Below, piece after piece: positions 1 to 5,783 of a DNA stretch of 8,214 bases. Every line of letters starts with the position of its first letter. The stretch's first letter is position 1. A program made the position numbers and the translations under genes. The DNA is from Hyphomonadaceae bacterium (GTDB taxonomy: Bacteria; Pseudomonadota; Alphaproteobacteria; Caulobacterales; Aquidulcibacteraceae): positions 1-8,214 of the forward strand of contig JALOSP010000040.1 in assembly GCA_025458365.1 (NCBI GenBank), written 5' to 3'. The notes below the pieces were generated by a model that had not been told where the DNA came from, did not search any database, and saw nothing but the letters and a program-made list of their open reading frames with translations.

Positions 1-2
1 TG

Positions 3-464
3 TCGGTAGGCAATGACATGCCCGTAGGAGGGGGGGATATACTGCTTGGAGCTGACTACCTGAAAATCCTAGAAAAGCTGATGGAGTGGCGTAGCGAAGG
101 GAAGATCGTCGTCATTACCAGCAACACGACAGACATCTGTTTGCATACCAACGACCTATTAAAGCCTTCAAGAGCCTACTGGACAGCCAACCAGTTCACT
201 GGATACAACTACCTGCGGTCATGGCGAGCTAGCTATGAAGACATCACTCGGCTAAACCCCCAGTACGATCGACTTAAGTCACTGCTATCTAGTGATGGGC
301 ATGTACCGGGCTACCGCTATGACTTGTTCCGTCCTGATGGCGCAAAATGTACGTACCAGACTGACTTCTTCCTTTGCCGGGATTACTGCGGAGACGAAGT
401 AAGGATCGGCGTGTCTGGGCTGGCAGATTGGAGTTTACTCGAAGAAGCCCCAGCCAACCGCTGA
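3..464 (+). CDS. Hypothetical protein, 5'-truncated by the window edge (cyanobacterial)
   Basis: The frame is open from the first in-frame codon in the window (position 3), so the gene very probably starts upstream. The ATG at 18 is only the first internal methionine. What remains is about 153 residues ending in a TGA at 462-464. There is no signal peptide or membrane segment. The C-terminal half contains a segment reading RPDGAKCTYQTDFFLCRDYC followed by a conserved-looking GDEVRIGVS strand and a closing DWSLLEE. The alternating beta-strand pattern around a 'PDG' turn resembles the core of PAS-like sensory domains, but this is a guess from pattern and not an identification. CGATCG at 266-271 fits the cyanobacterial composition of this part of the window. 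The function is unknown. Confidence 0.6.
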   Translation, partial: SVGNDMPVGGGDILLGADYLKILEKLMEWRSEGKIVVITSNTTDICLHTNDLLKPSRAYWTANQFTGYNYLRSWRASYEDITRLNPQYDRLKSLLSSDGHVPGYRYDLFRPDGAKCTYQTDFFLCRDYCGDEVRIGVSGLADWSLLEEAPANR

Positions 465-468
465 TCGC

Positions 469-554
469 AGTAATGCAGTACCTCGAAACACGCGAAACAA
501 CGCCATTTATCCAAAATGATAAATGCGAAATCTTCGCCCTAGTAATGCAGTACC
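469..554. repeat. 14-bp direct repeat pair bracketing a small hairpin
   Basis: The sequence AGTAATGCAGTACC occurs perfectly at 469-482 and again at 541-554, a 72-base period. Between the copies is an 8-bp perfect inverted repeat: CATTTATC at 504-511 and GATAAATG at 518-525, with a 6-base loop. The block fills the spacer between the upstream gene's stop (464) and the next start (564). It may be a small dispersed cyanobacterial repeat or a regulator-binding spacer. There is no T-run after the hairpin, so it is not a convincing intrinsic terminator. Confidence 0.6.
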
Positions 555-563
555 ATTCGCGCC

Positions 564-1244
564 ATGCCGAGCAAAGCCTTCCAACGCCCATCAGTCAATC
601 GCCCAAGTCCAAAACCCAAGGCACCCCAGCCCGATCCAGACAATTCCGATCGCCCCAGTCAACAAACGCCAGAAACCTCACAATCAGAGCATCCTGACAC
701 TGTCACAAAACGTGACAGTGTGAAACCTCGATCGGACGGCAAGCCTAAGGCAACCTTCCAGTCGATCGCCGTGTTTCACGGTCGGCTACACATTGAAGAC
801 GATCGATTGCTTTTCCGCTGCTCTGATGGGGTATTGCTGCAAGTCGCTGGGATCGATTCAAGATTCACGCTATGGCTGCTGTCCCGTCCCTGTGAGTTAT
901 TCTCGCCAGCCGATCGCCCATGGCTTGTCTACCCGAAGTCCGATCGCAAAGGACGATTGACCGTCGTACTGAAAAGCCTTTGTACTGACGATCGACTGCC
1001 AATGCCGATCGATACGGTCAAGATTGTTGGCAAAATATTGGCGATCGATGGCGAGTTGATGACGATCGGGATCCGCCGTAATCTCTCCTCGACTACCTAT
1101 AAGGAATTAGCCAGCAAGCGAATGATCCAACCCTGTGGGCTCGATCAATTTGTTGTCCAAGTATGGGGTCAGCCACCGTCCGAATCTGGGGCGATCGTTC
1201 AACTGGATTGTCGAAGGGATGGCGATCGGTTATCGATCGTTTGA
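564..1244 (+). CDS. Hypothetical cyanobacterial protein with disordered N-terminal region
   Basis: This is a 226-residue protein that I do not recognise. Residues 1 to about 61 are rich in Pro, Ser, Lys, Asp and Gln and look disordered. Residues about 63-226 look folded, with alternating hydrophobic strands (QSIAVFHGRLHIEDDRLLF and VKIVGKILAIDGELMTIGI) that could form a beta-barrel or OB-like fold. That fold is inference only. CGATCG is very dense here (13 copies from 647 to 1239), which supports cyanobacterial origin. No clear ribosome-binding site precedes the ATG at 564. An in-frame GTG at 720 sits just after the disordered stretch and beside a strong palindrome (697-721), so a shorter product is possible. 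It has no signal peptide or transmembrane helix. It converges with the minus-strand gene ending at 1318. Confidence 0.6.
   Translation: MPSKAFQRPSVNRPSPKPKAPQPDPDNSDRPSQQTPETSQSEHPDTVTKRDSVKPRSDGKPKATFQSIAVFHGRLHIEDDRLLFRCSDGVLLQVAGIDSRFTLWLLSRPCELFSPADRPWLVYPKSDRKGRLTVVLKSLCTDDRLPMPIDTVKIVGKILAIDGELMTIGIRRNLSSTTYKELASKRMIQPCGLDQFVVQVWGQPPSESGAIVQLDCRRDGDRLSIV
697..721. repeat. Perfect 10-bp inverted repeat inside coding sequence
   Basis: ACACTGTCAC at 697-706 is followed by a 5-base loop (707-711) and its exact complement GTGACAGTGT at 712-721. In the reading frame it encodes the near-repeat DTVT-K-RDSV (residues 45-53) in the disordered N-terminal region of the 564-1244 protein. It could be a protein-binding dyad, an mRNA hairpin controlling initiation at the in-frame GTG at 720, or a small palindromic repeat inserted in frame. 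The symmetry is seen directly and the role is not. Confidence 0.65.
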
Positions 1245-1262
1245 CCATATTGGCGGCAAGGA

Positions 1263-1297
1263 CAAAATGGGTTTCCCGCTTTGGAGACGGAAAACCC
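1263..1297 (-). terminator. Candidate intrinsic terminator for the minus-strand protease operon
   Basis: On the minus strand, downstream of the stop at 1318, GGGTTTTCC (complement of 1289-1297) pairs with GGGAAACCC (complement of 1269-1277) across an 11-base loop. The stem is 9 bp with one U-G wobble. The complement of 1264-1268 then gives ATTTT. On the plus strand the wobble becomes a C-A mismatch and no T-run follows, so it fits the minus-strand operon better. It lies in the 73-base gap between two convergent genes. Confidence 0.45.
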
Positions 1298-1317
1298 CGC
1301 GATCGGCTGGTTGATCT

Positions 1318-1638
1318 TCAGAATAGCCAGTTCGCCAATCGGCTACCTCTCGGGCCCGGCACAATCCTCGGAAGGAACTCGTTGAAGCGATCGATGTTGC
1401 CACACCAGCAATCGTAGGTTCCAGGATGAGCCAGGGAGTACAATTCCCGGCATTTCCGATCCAACGGAACGCACTCGTTAAGGATCGCGGCGATCTGATT
1501 TGCGAGCGGTTCAATCTGAGCTAGCCGATCGTCAAGCTCTGCCTTCACAACCTCAAGCTCTCGTAACCGCAACTGTTCGATTAGCTCAGCATCTGTCAAA
1601 TGCGAGTTAATCTGTGTCTGAGTTTCATCTGGAGTCAT
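1318..1638 (-). CDS. Small coiled-coil hypothetical protein, translationally coupled to the protease
   Basis: This is a 106-residue protein that I do not recognise. Residues about 15-52 are acidic and basic, rich in Leu and Glu, with heptad-like spacing, so a coiled coil is likely. The C-terminal half has cysteines at positions 56, 63, 77 and 79, the last two as a CWC motif, and ends in a hydrophobic NWLF. The cysteines could form a disulfide or metal site, which is speculation. The ATG at 1636-1638 overlaps the TGA of the upstream protease (1635-1637) as ATGA, the usual signature of translational coupling. It is therefore probably made together with the protease and may act with it, for example as a partner or inhibitor. 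A candidate terminator follows at 1263-1297. Confidence 0.55.
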   Translation of the reverse strand: MTPDETQTQINSHLTDAELIEQLRLRELEVVKAELDDRLAQIEPLANQIAAILNECVPLDRKCRELYSLAHPGTYDCWCGNIDRFNEFLPRIVPGPRGSRLANWLF

Positions 1639-2417
1639 GATTGGTTATAGGGAATGTTGTTCTTTTTGAGCAACTCGATCACATTCTCGATCTTTGAACC
1701 GCTGGGTTTGTTGTCCGGATCGGGATAAACGATATCCTCACGCTTGGTAGTAGGGGATTGGCTCGTTGGGTTCGATCCACCGTGGGTAACAGAAATCACT
1801 TCATTGGTTGCGGACAAGAATTGAGGCCCGCCAGAATCGCCTTTTGCCAAAAATTTTGGTGAATAGCGAATATATGCCCCAGGTGTCCCAAAGTGCCACC
1901 GAGACTCATTTTCACCCATCGGATTACTAACGATCGTTCCAGTCGAATATTCCAAATTATTGTCGCCACCGGGATGTCCCCAGACAAAGACGGCATCGCC
2001 CTTCTTTAGATCGGCGGTGGACTCCCGCAATCTCAGCACGGTCGGATGGTTATAGCCAGTCGCTCGTAGGATCGCCACATCCTTCTGGTTCTTGTTAGAC
2101 GAGTCGATCACAGCACATCTGTACTGTTTTCCATCGATCGTCACATTGTGGGTGAATTTTGCAGGAACCGGATTGGCCTTCGCATTGTAGCGGAACATGA
2201 CCCACAGCAGCAGGCCCAGCACGAACACCGAGATGATCGTGATAATCGGCAGCAGCACATAGTCATGGAACACATGGATGTCGTGCATCACCGGAGTGAC
2301 AGCAGGCTGGAGCCCCAACCCCTTGTCCACCGGCTGGGCAGCCCAAGCAGGCAAACCCACTAGCGCAGCGAGCAGCGCGGAGGCTGCAGCGGCGCGAACC
2401 TGTTCAAACTTTCCCAT
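1635..2417 (-). CDS. In-frame chimeric ORF: coxB N-terminus joined to a trypsin-like serine protease C-terminus
   Basis: The frame from the coxB start (2417) stays open for 260 codons to the TGA at 1635. Residues 1-91 are cytochrome c oxidase subunit II. From about residue 92 the protein becomes a trypsin-like (Trypsin_2/S1-type) protease fragment. The catalytic Asp lies in KDVAIL (codon 2081-2079), followed by GDAVFVWGHPGG, and the nucleophile Ser lies in GDSGGP (codon 1835-1833). The expected upstream catalytic His segment (TNAHVV-like) is absent, so the protease is N-terminally truncated and as written could not be catalytic. The protease part carries CGATCG sites (1931, 2135) and is cyanobacterial in composition. 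The coxB part has alphaproteobacterial composition. I infer an assembly or recombination chimera and not a functional fusion. The frame could also be opened from 2699, but a good GAGGG ribosome site supports 2417. The protease overlaps the downstream small gene by ATGA. Confidence 0.7.
   Translation of the reverse strand: MGKFEQVRAAAASALLAALVGLPAWAAQPVDKGLGLQPAVTPVMHDIHVFHDYVLLPIITIISVFVLGLLLWVMFRYNAKANPVPAKFTHNVTIDGKQYRCAVIDSSNKNQKDVAILRATGYNHPTVLRLRESTADLKKGDAVFVWGHPGGDNNLEYSTGTIVSNPMGENESRWHFGTPGAYIRYSPKFLAKGDSGGPQFLSATNEVISVTHGGSNPTSQSPTTKREDIVYPDPDNKPSGSKIENVIELLKKNNIPYNQS
2141..2165. other. Chimeric junction between cyanobacterial-type and alphaproteobacterial-type DNA
   Basis: To the left, CGATCG is dense (19 copies in about 2.15 kb) and the protein is protease-like. 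To the right the protein is CoxB and CGATCG nearly disappears (2 copies in about 6 kb). The break is placed by the change of protein family just after the CoxB motif KFTHN, encoded by 2145-2159. The exact base cannot be fixed without parental sequences, and a short shared stretch could sit in this interval. No integrase, transposase, target duplication or tRNA is visible at the join. Confidence 0.7.
2145..2417 (-). pseudogene. coxB: coxB 5' fragment, cytochrome c oxidase subunit II
   Basis: These 91 codons encode the start of subunit II of an aa3-type cytochrome c oxidase, the subunit that accepts electrons from cytochrome c at the CuA site. Visible parts are a signal peptide (residues 1 to about 27, ending PAWA-AQ), the conserved HDIHVFHDYVLLPIITI stretch, and the first transmembrane helix (about 53-75) ending in FRYNAKANPVPAKFTHN. 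The second transmembrane helix and the whole CuA cupredoxin domain are missing, because the sequence changes identity right after FTHN. The start at 2417 is preceded on the minus strand by GAGGG five bases upstream. In an intact genome coxA and assembly genes would be expected downstream, but cyanobacterial-type DNA follows instead. Divergent tldD fits the sphingomonad arrangement as I remember it. Confidence 0.8.
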
Positions 2418-2823
2418 TGAATCCCTCAAACGGTTTGCCGGGCATCGAACGCTTTGTGACAGCCCAACCGGGCCTTCACTCACCGCCTGACGGCTAAAAC
2501 TTGTTCCCCAAACCCGCAAGGCAAGGCCCCGGCAACATCTTTCCGCCAAAAAAGACGGTCGAATGTCGCAGTGATGGCATGTCGCAGTTTCCAGCCCACT
2601 AACATGACCGCCATGCGAGGCGAAACCCCAAAGCTGCAACGGGTTGGCGTGTTTGGAGCACGGTACAGCAGATGTGAACAAGGCGCGTGGCAGGGCCATT
2701 GCTTGCCAACCGCTCGCATACCCCGCCCTGACGGTGATTCAGTCTTGCCAACATCACTTGCGTCGCCCCGAAACCCGCTTAAGTGCTTTTCACAATGATA
2801 CTGCAGCCCGAGGATCGATCGTC
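2418..2823. promoter_or_regulatory. Divergent coxB-tldD intergenic region
   Basis: About 406 bases separate the coxB start (minus) from the tldD start (plus), and no convincing gene lies in them. Open frames here have no ribosome sites and no recognisable protein pattern. Promoters for both genes must lie here, but I cannot pick clear -35/-10 pairs. One visible feature is a 10-bp direct repeat, ATGTCGCAGT, at 2563-2572 and 2579-2588, offset by 16 bases, which could bind a regulator. The coxB leader carries GAGGG just upstream of its ATG. The tldD leader carries AGGA at 2811-2814, nine bases before its ATG. Confidence 0.5.
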
Positions 2824-4239
2824 ATGACACCAGCCCCCAACGCACTTGTCCAGTCGGTGCTTGACAGCGGCGGGCTTGCAGCACTTCAAGACGCGGTCGG
2901 CACCGGTGACGACGGCGAAATCTATGCGGAAGCGACCCGCAACGAGAGCTTTGTCTGGGACGATGGGCGCCTGAAAACCGCCAGCTATGATTCGGAGACC
3001 GGCTTTGGATTGCGGGTCGTGGCGGGCGAAGCGGCCGGCTATGCCCATTCCAACGAGATATCGCGCGCGGCTCTGGGTCGGGCGGGGGATGCGGCGGCCA
3101 TGGCACGGCGCGGCTTTAGTGGCACGCTCGCCGACGCGCCAAGGCGCACCAACCTGGCACTCTACGGCGACCTGGACCCGCTGGCTGCACCATCTTTCGA
3201 AAGCAAGATCGCCACATTGGAAGAGATCGACGCCTATGTTCGGGCCAAAGACCCGCGCGTTGTGCAAGTGTCGGTTTCGCTTGCAGCTTCGCGCAAGGAA
3301 ATCGCGATCATACGGCCGGATGGCGACGTGCGCGCAGATGCCCGGCCTCTGGTGCGGGTCAATGTTTCGGTGACGGCGGAAAAGGATGGGCGGCGCGAGA
3401 CCGGCTCCATGGGTGCTGGCGGGCGTGAAGAATATGCCCGCTGGATCGATGGCGGCAGACTGAAGTCACTCGCGGACGAGGCCTTGCGGATCGCACTGGT
3501 CAATCTGGACGCGATCCCCGCACCGGCTGGCGAAATGGATGTGGTGCTGGGCGCGGGCTGGCCCGGTGTGCTGCTGCATGAAGCCGTCGGCCACGGGCTG
3601 GAAGGTGACTTCAATCGCAAGGGGACCAGCGCGTTTTCCGGGCGGATCGGCGAGCGTGTGGCCGCTCCAGGCGTGACCGTGGTGGACGATGGCACGATTG
3701 CCAACCGGCGCGGCTCGCTCACCATCGATGACGAGGGCACCCCGACCAGCCGCACCGTTCTGATCGAGGACGGTTATCTGCGCGGCTATCTGCAGGACCG
3801 CCAGAACGCCCGACTGATGGGTGTGGAAGCAACGGGCAATGGCCGCCGCGAAAGCTTTGCCCATGCCCCGATGCCGCGCATGACCAATACCTTCATGGAG
3901 GGCGGCAGTCATGACCCCGCCGAGATCATCGCCAGCCTGAAGCGCGGGATCTATGCCACCAATCTGGGCGGTGGCTCGGTGGATATCACCTCGGGCAAGT
4001 TCGTGTTCCAGTGCACCGAAGCCTACCTTGTCGAAGACGGAAAGATCATCGCCCCGGTGAAGGGTGCCAGCCTGATCGGTGACGGGCCAAAGGCCATGAG
4101 CCAGATCAGCATGATCGGCAATGACAGCAAGCTCGACGATGGCGTCGGCACCTGCGGCAAGGCCGGGCAAAGCGTGCCAGTCGGCGTTGGCCAGCCGACC
4201 CTGCGGATTGGCGGGCTGACGGTGGGCGGGGCTGGTTGA
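2824..4239 (+). CDS. tldD: TldD, metalloprotease subunit of the TldD/TldE complex
   Basis: TldD pairs with TldE/PmbA to form a cytoplasmic zinc protease. In E. coli it trims microcin B17 precursor and degrades the CcdA antitoxin and other unfolded peptides. The product is 471 residues, close to the usual length of about 480. The zinc motif HEAVGH (HExxxH) is at residues 252-257, and the third ligand cysteine is in GVGTCGKAGQ at residue 444. The segments GSMGAGGREEYARW, GTSAFSGRIGERV and TNTFMEGG also fit the family. The start at ATG 2824 is preceded by AGGA nine bases upstream and begins the family-like N-terminus. The same frame opens at 2644, but that 60-codon extension looks non-coding. 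The TldE partner is not in this window. The gene diverges from coxB and is followed by the toxin-antitoxin promoter region. Confidence 0.93.
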   Translation: MTPAPNALVQSVLDSGGLAALQDAVGTGDDGEIYAEATRNESFVWDDGRLKTASYDSETGFGLRVVAGEAAGYAHSNEISRAALGRAGDAAAMARRGFSGTLADAPRRTNLALYGDLDPLAAPSFESKIATLEEIDAYVRAKDPRVVQVSVSLAASRKEIAIIRPDGDVRADARPLVRVNVSVTAEKDGRRETGSMGAGGREEYARWIDGGRLKSLADEALRIALVNLDAIPAPAGEMDVVLGAGWPGVLLHEAVGHGLEGDFNRKGTSAFSGRIGERVAAPGVTVVDDGTIANRRGSLTIDDEGTPTSRTVLIEDGYLRGYLQDRQNARLMGVEATGNGRRESFAHAPMPRMTNTFMEGGSHDPAEIIASLKRGIYATNLGGGSVDITSGKFVFQCTEAYLVEDGKIIAPVKGASLIGDGPKAMSQISMIGNDSKLDDGVGTCGKAGQSVPVGVGQPTLRIGGLTVGGAG

Positions 4240-4263
4240 GCGATCGGGCTGGACGGACCGGAA

Positions 4264-4292
4264 TTGATTTGTGTACACGTTTGGTGTATAGG
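4264..4292 (+). promoter_or_regulatory. Candidate brnTA promoter with embedded operator
   Basis: TTGATT at 4264-4269 and TATAGG at 4287-4292 are separated by 17 bases, a plausible sigma-70 pair. Inside the spacer lies the perfect palindrome GTGTACAC (4271-4278), and its half-site GTGTA recurs at 4284-4288, thirteen bases on and running into the -10. BrnA antitoxins repress their own promoters, so these sites are reasonable BrnA targets. The promoter lies about 110 bases upstream of the brnT start. The arrangement is seen and the binding is inferred. Confidence 0.5.
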
Positions 4293-4401
4293 GATTCGGT
4301 CGATCAAGTTTGCGGCTTCGGAAGCGTGGGCCCTAATTCCGTTCGGCGGTAGAAAGAGAAGGTGAAGCCATGCTCGGAAACTGCTGTCGTGAGGGTGGTC
4401 G

Positions 4402-4701
4402 ATGGGCCGTGAATACGAATGGGATGAGGGAAAGTATTTTGAGAACTTGAAGAAGCATGGCGTGGATTTTGTCGATGCCATTTTGATATTTGAGGGTGAA
4501 ACTCTTGCGATGACGGATAGTCGAAGAGACTATGGTGAAGAGCGGTACAAATCGATTGGTTTGGTTGATGCGGATTGCTTTGTGGTGATCCACACCGAAC
4601 GAGAAGGCGCGATCCGCCTGATCAGCGCTTGGAAAGGAGGCCGAAGTGACAGAAATCGTTATGACGCGTATGTCGCTGGCCGAAGCAAGGGCACTGCGTG
4701 A
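4402..4701 (+). CDS. brnT: BrnT family type II toxin (ribonuclease fold)
   Basis: BrnT toxins are small RelE-like-fold ribonucleases that stop growth by blocking translation and are neutralised by BrnA. The 99-residue product has the family pattern: WDEGKYFENLKKHGVDF (residues 7-23), the ERYKSIG strand (47-53), the VVIHTEREGAIRLISAWK core (61-78) and a basic end with RSDRNRYD (81-88). Length is typical. The ATG at 4402 has GAGGG six bases upstream. The antitoxin starts inside the last 56 bases of this gene in another frame. The first part of the gene is visibly more AT-rich than tldD, consistent with a horizontally moving module. Which residues are catalytic cannot be settled here, but no core motif appears broken. 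Confidence 0.88.
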   Translation: MGREYEWDEGKYFENLKKHGVDFVDAILIFEGETLAMTDSRRDYGEERYKSIGLVDADCFVVIHTEREGAIRLISAWKGGRSDRNRYDAYVAGRSKGTA

Positions 4702-4930
4702 CGCTGGCAAGACCCTAACCCGCCCCGACGCGCCCGAGGGCCCTGACCTGGGCGACGACTTCTGGGCCAATGCCGTGCTGGTGGAACCCAAGGCCCGCAA
4801 GTCAGTGCATTTGCGGCTGGACCCCGGGGTCTATGACTTCTTCGTCGCCGAGACCGGTGGCAAGGGACACATCGCCCGGATGCAGGCCGTGTTGAAGGCC
4901 TATGCGGACGCAAAGGCGAATGGTGCCTGA
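4646..4930 (+). CDS. brnA: BrnA family antitoxin
   Basis: This 94-residue antitoxin matches the BrnA pattern. The middle carries PEGPDLGDDFWANA followed by KSVHLRLDPGVYDFF and a C-terminal helix GKGHIARMQAVLKAYADA. The KSVHLRLD strand and following helices form the ribbon-helix-helix DNA-binding part used for autorepression, and the remaining part wraps the toxin. The start is a GTG at 4646, chosen because a very strong GGAGG lies at 4636-4640 with 5-base spacing, inside the toxin gene. This strong site with the 56-base overlap should keep antitoxin output high and linked to the toxin message. The TGA at 4928-4930 lies within the start region of the dipeptidase gene. Confidence 0.88.
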   Translation: MTEIVMTRMSLAEARALRDAGKTLTRPDAPEGPDLGDDFWANAVLVEPKARKSVHLRLDPGVYDFFVAETGGKGHIARMQAVLKAYADAKANGA

Positions 4931-5675
4931 CGTGAAGGCCCTGGCAATCGCCGCACTTGTCGGCTTGGGTCTGGCAACCCCGGCCCATGCCCACGGCACG
5001 CACGCCTCTGCCCCCCTGCCCGACACCTGGGTCAATCTCGCCCGGCTCGATCCCACGATCCGCATGGACATCCGCTATGCCACGGCGAACAATTTCACCG
5101 GCAGGCGCGTGCCGGGCTATGGCGCGCCGCGCTGCCTGCTGGCCCGACCGGCTGCCGATGCGCTGGTGACGGTGCAGCGCCAGCTGGCGGCAACGGGCGA
5201 GACTTTGGTGATCTTCGACTGTTACCGCCCGGCTCACGCGGTGACAGCCTTCAATACCTGGGTTGGGGGATCAACCGGCGACAACCGGCATTACTATCCC
5301 GGCCTTGCCCGCAACACGTTGATCGAGCGTGGCTATATCGCCGCGCGCTCCGGGCATTCGCGGGGCTACACTGTCGATCTGGCCATCGGGCCTGCCCGTG
5401 CACCGCGGTTTGCACCGCGCCGCTCCAGCGCATGCGGCAACCGCAGCGACCGGATGACCCTGGACTTCGGCACGCCATTCGATTGTTTCCACCCGTCCAG
5501 CGGGATCGCCTCCAGAGATGTGCCGGCATCAGCAATTGCCAACCGCCAACGGCTCGCCGCCTTGATGGATCAGGCCGGTTTTGCAGGCTATGCCGAAGAG
5601 TGGTGGCATTTCACCTTGCGCGCGCGACCAGATGACGCACCGTGGCTAGATTTTTCGATATCGCAGCGACAGTGA
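4920..5675 (+). CDS. Exported D-alanyl-D-alanine dipeptidase, VanX/DdpX family
   Basis: This zinc dipeptidase family (peptidase M15D) cleaves D-Ala-D-Ala. In glycopeptide-resistant bacteria VanX acts in the cytoplasm, while periplasmic relatives such as DdpX recycle cell-wall dipeptide. Here the 251-residue product has an N-terminal signal peptide (VKALAIAALVGLGLATPAHA), pointing to export. The family Arg is in FDCYRP (Arg103). Zinc ligands lie in SGHSRGYTVD (His146, Asp153) and in EWWH (Glu227 as base, His230 as ligand), so the active site looks intact. The ATG at 4920 overlaps the end of brnA by 11 bases and has AAAGG close upstream. GTG at 4923 or 4932 are alternatives that keep most of the signal peptide. 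Co-transcription with brnTA is likely. Export argues for recycling more than vancomycin resistance, and no vanH, vanA, vanR or vanS is nearby. Confidence 0.85.
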   Translation: MVPDVKALAIAALVGLGLATPAHAHGTHASAPLPDTWVNLARLDPTIRMDIRYATANNFTGRRVPGYGAPRCLLARPAADALVTVQRQLAATGETLVIFDCYRPAHAVTAFNTWVGGSTGDNRHYYPGLARNTLIERGYIAARSGHSRGYTVDLAIGPARAPRFAPRRSSACGNRSDRMTLDFGTPFDCFHPSSGIASRDVPASAIANRQRLAALMDQAGFAGYAEEWWHFTLRARPDDAPWLDFSISQRQ

Positions 5676-5783
5676 TGGCATTCCTGCGCCAGACATTGGA
5701 ACGTCACAGGCCACCTGCTATGAGCACTCCAATGCCGGAGGCGCGTGCTGGCCGCACGGTGCCCGGCCAATGGAGAAACCATC

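Noticed and set aside
469..554. CRISPR repeats
   Set aside because: There are only two copies of a 14-bp repeat, with a hairpin in the spacer and no cas genes.
2141..2165. Mobile element insertion into coxB
   Set aside because: There is no transposase, terminal inverted repeat, target duplication or return to coxB sequence on the other side within the window.
2418..2699. N-terminal extension of the coxB/protease frame up to an ATG at 2699
   Set aside because: The extension has no family similarity and no ribosome site, and it would precede a normal signal peptide. GAGGG just before 2417 fixes the start.
2644..2823. N-terminal extension of tldD from ATG 2644
   Set aside because: The 60 extra codons do not resemble TldD and would lengthen it beyond the family norm. 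AGGA before ATG 2824 and the family-like beginning there decide the start.
3466..4278. Long minus-strand open frame of 270 codons across tldD
   Set aside because: It is antisense to a clearly identified tldD gene. In high-GC DNA such shadow frames are common, and its product shows no recognisable domain.
4659..5237. Minus-strand open frame of 192 codons over brnA and the dipeptidase gene
   Set aside because: It is an Arg/Pro/His-rich shadow typical of antisense frames in GC-rich DNA, lying over two genes with clear families.
4920..5675. Vancomycin-resistance vanX cluster
   Set aside because: The enzyme has an export signal, and no vanR, vanS, vanH or ligase gene lies nearby. A recycling dipeptidase in a Gram-negative is more likely.
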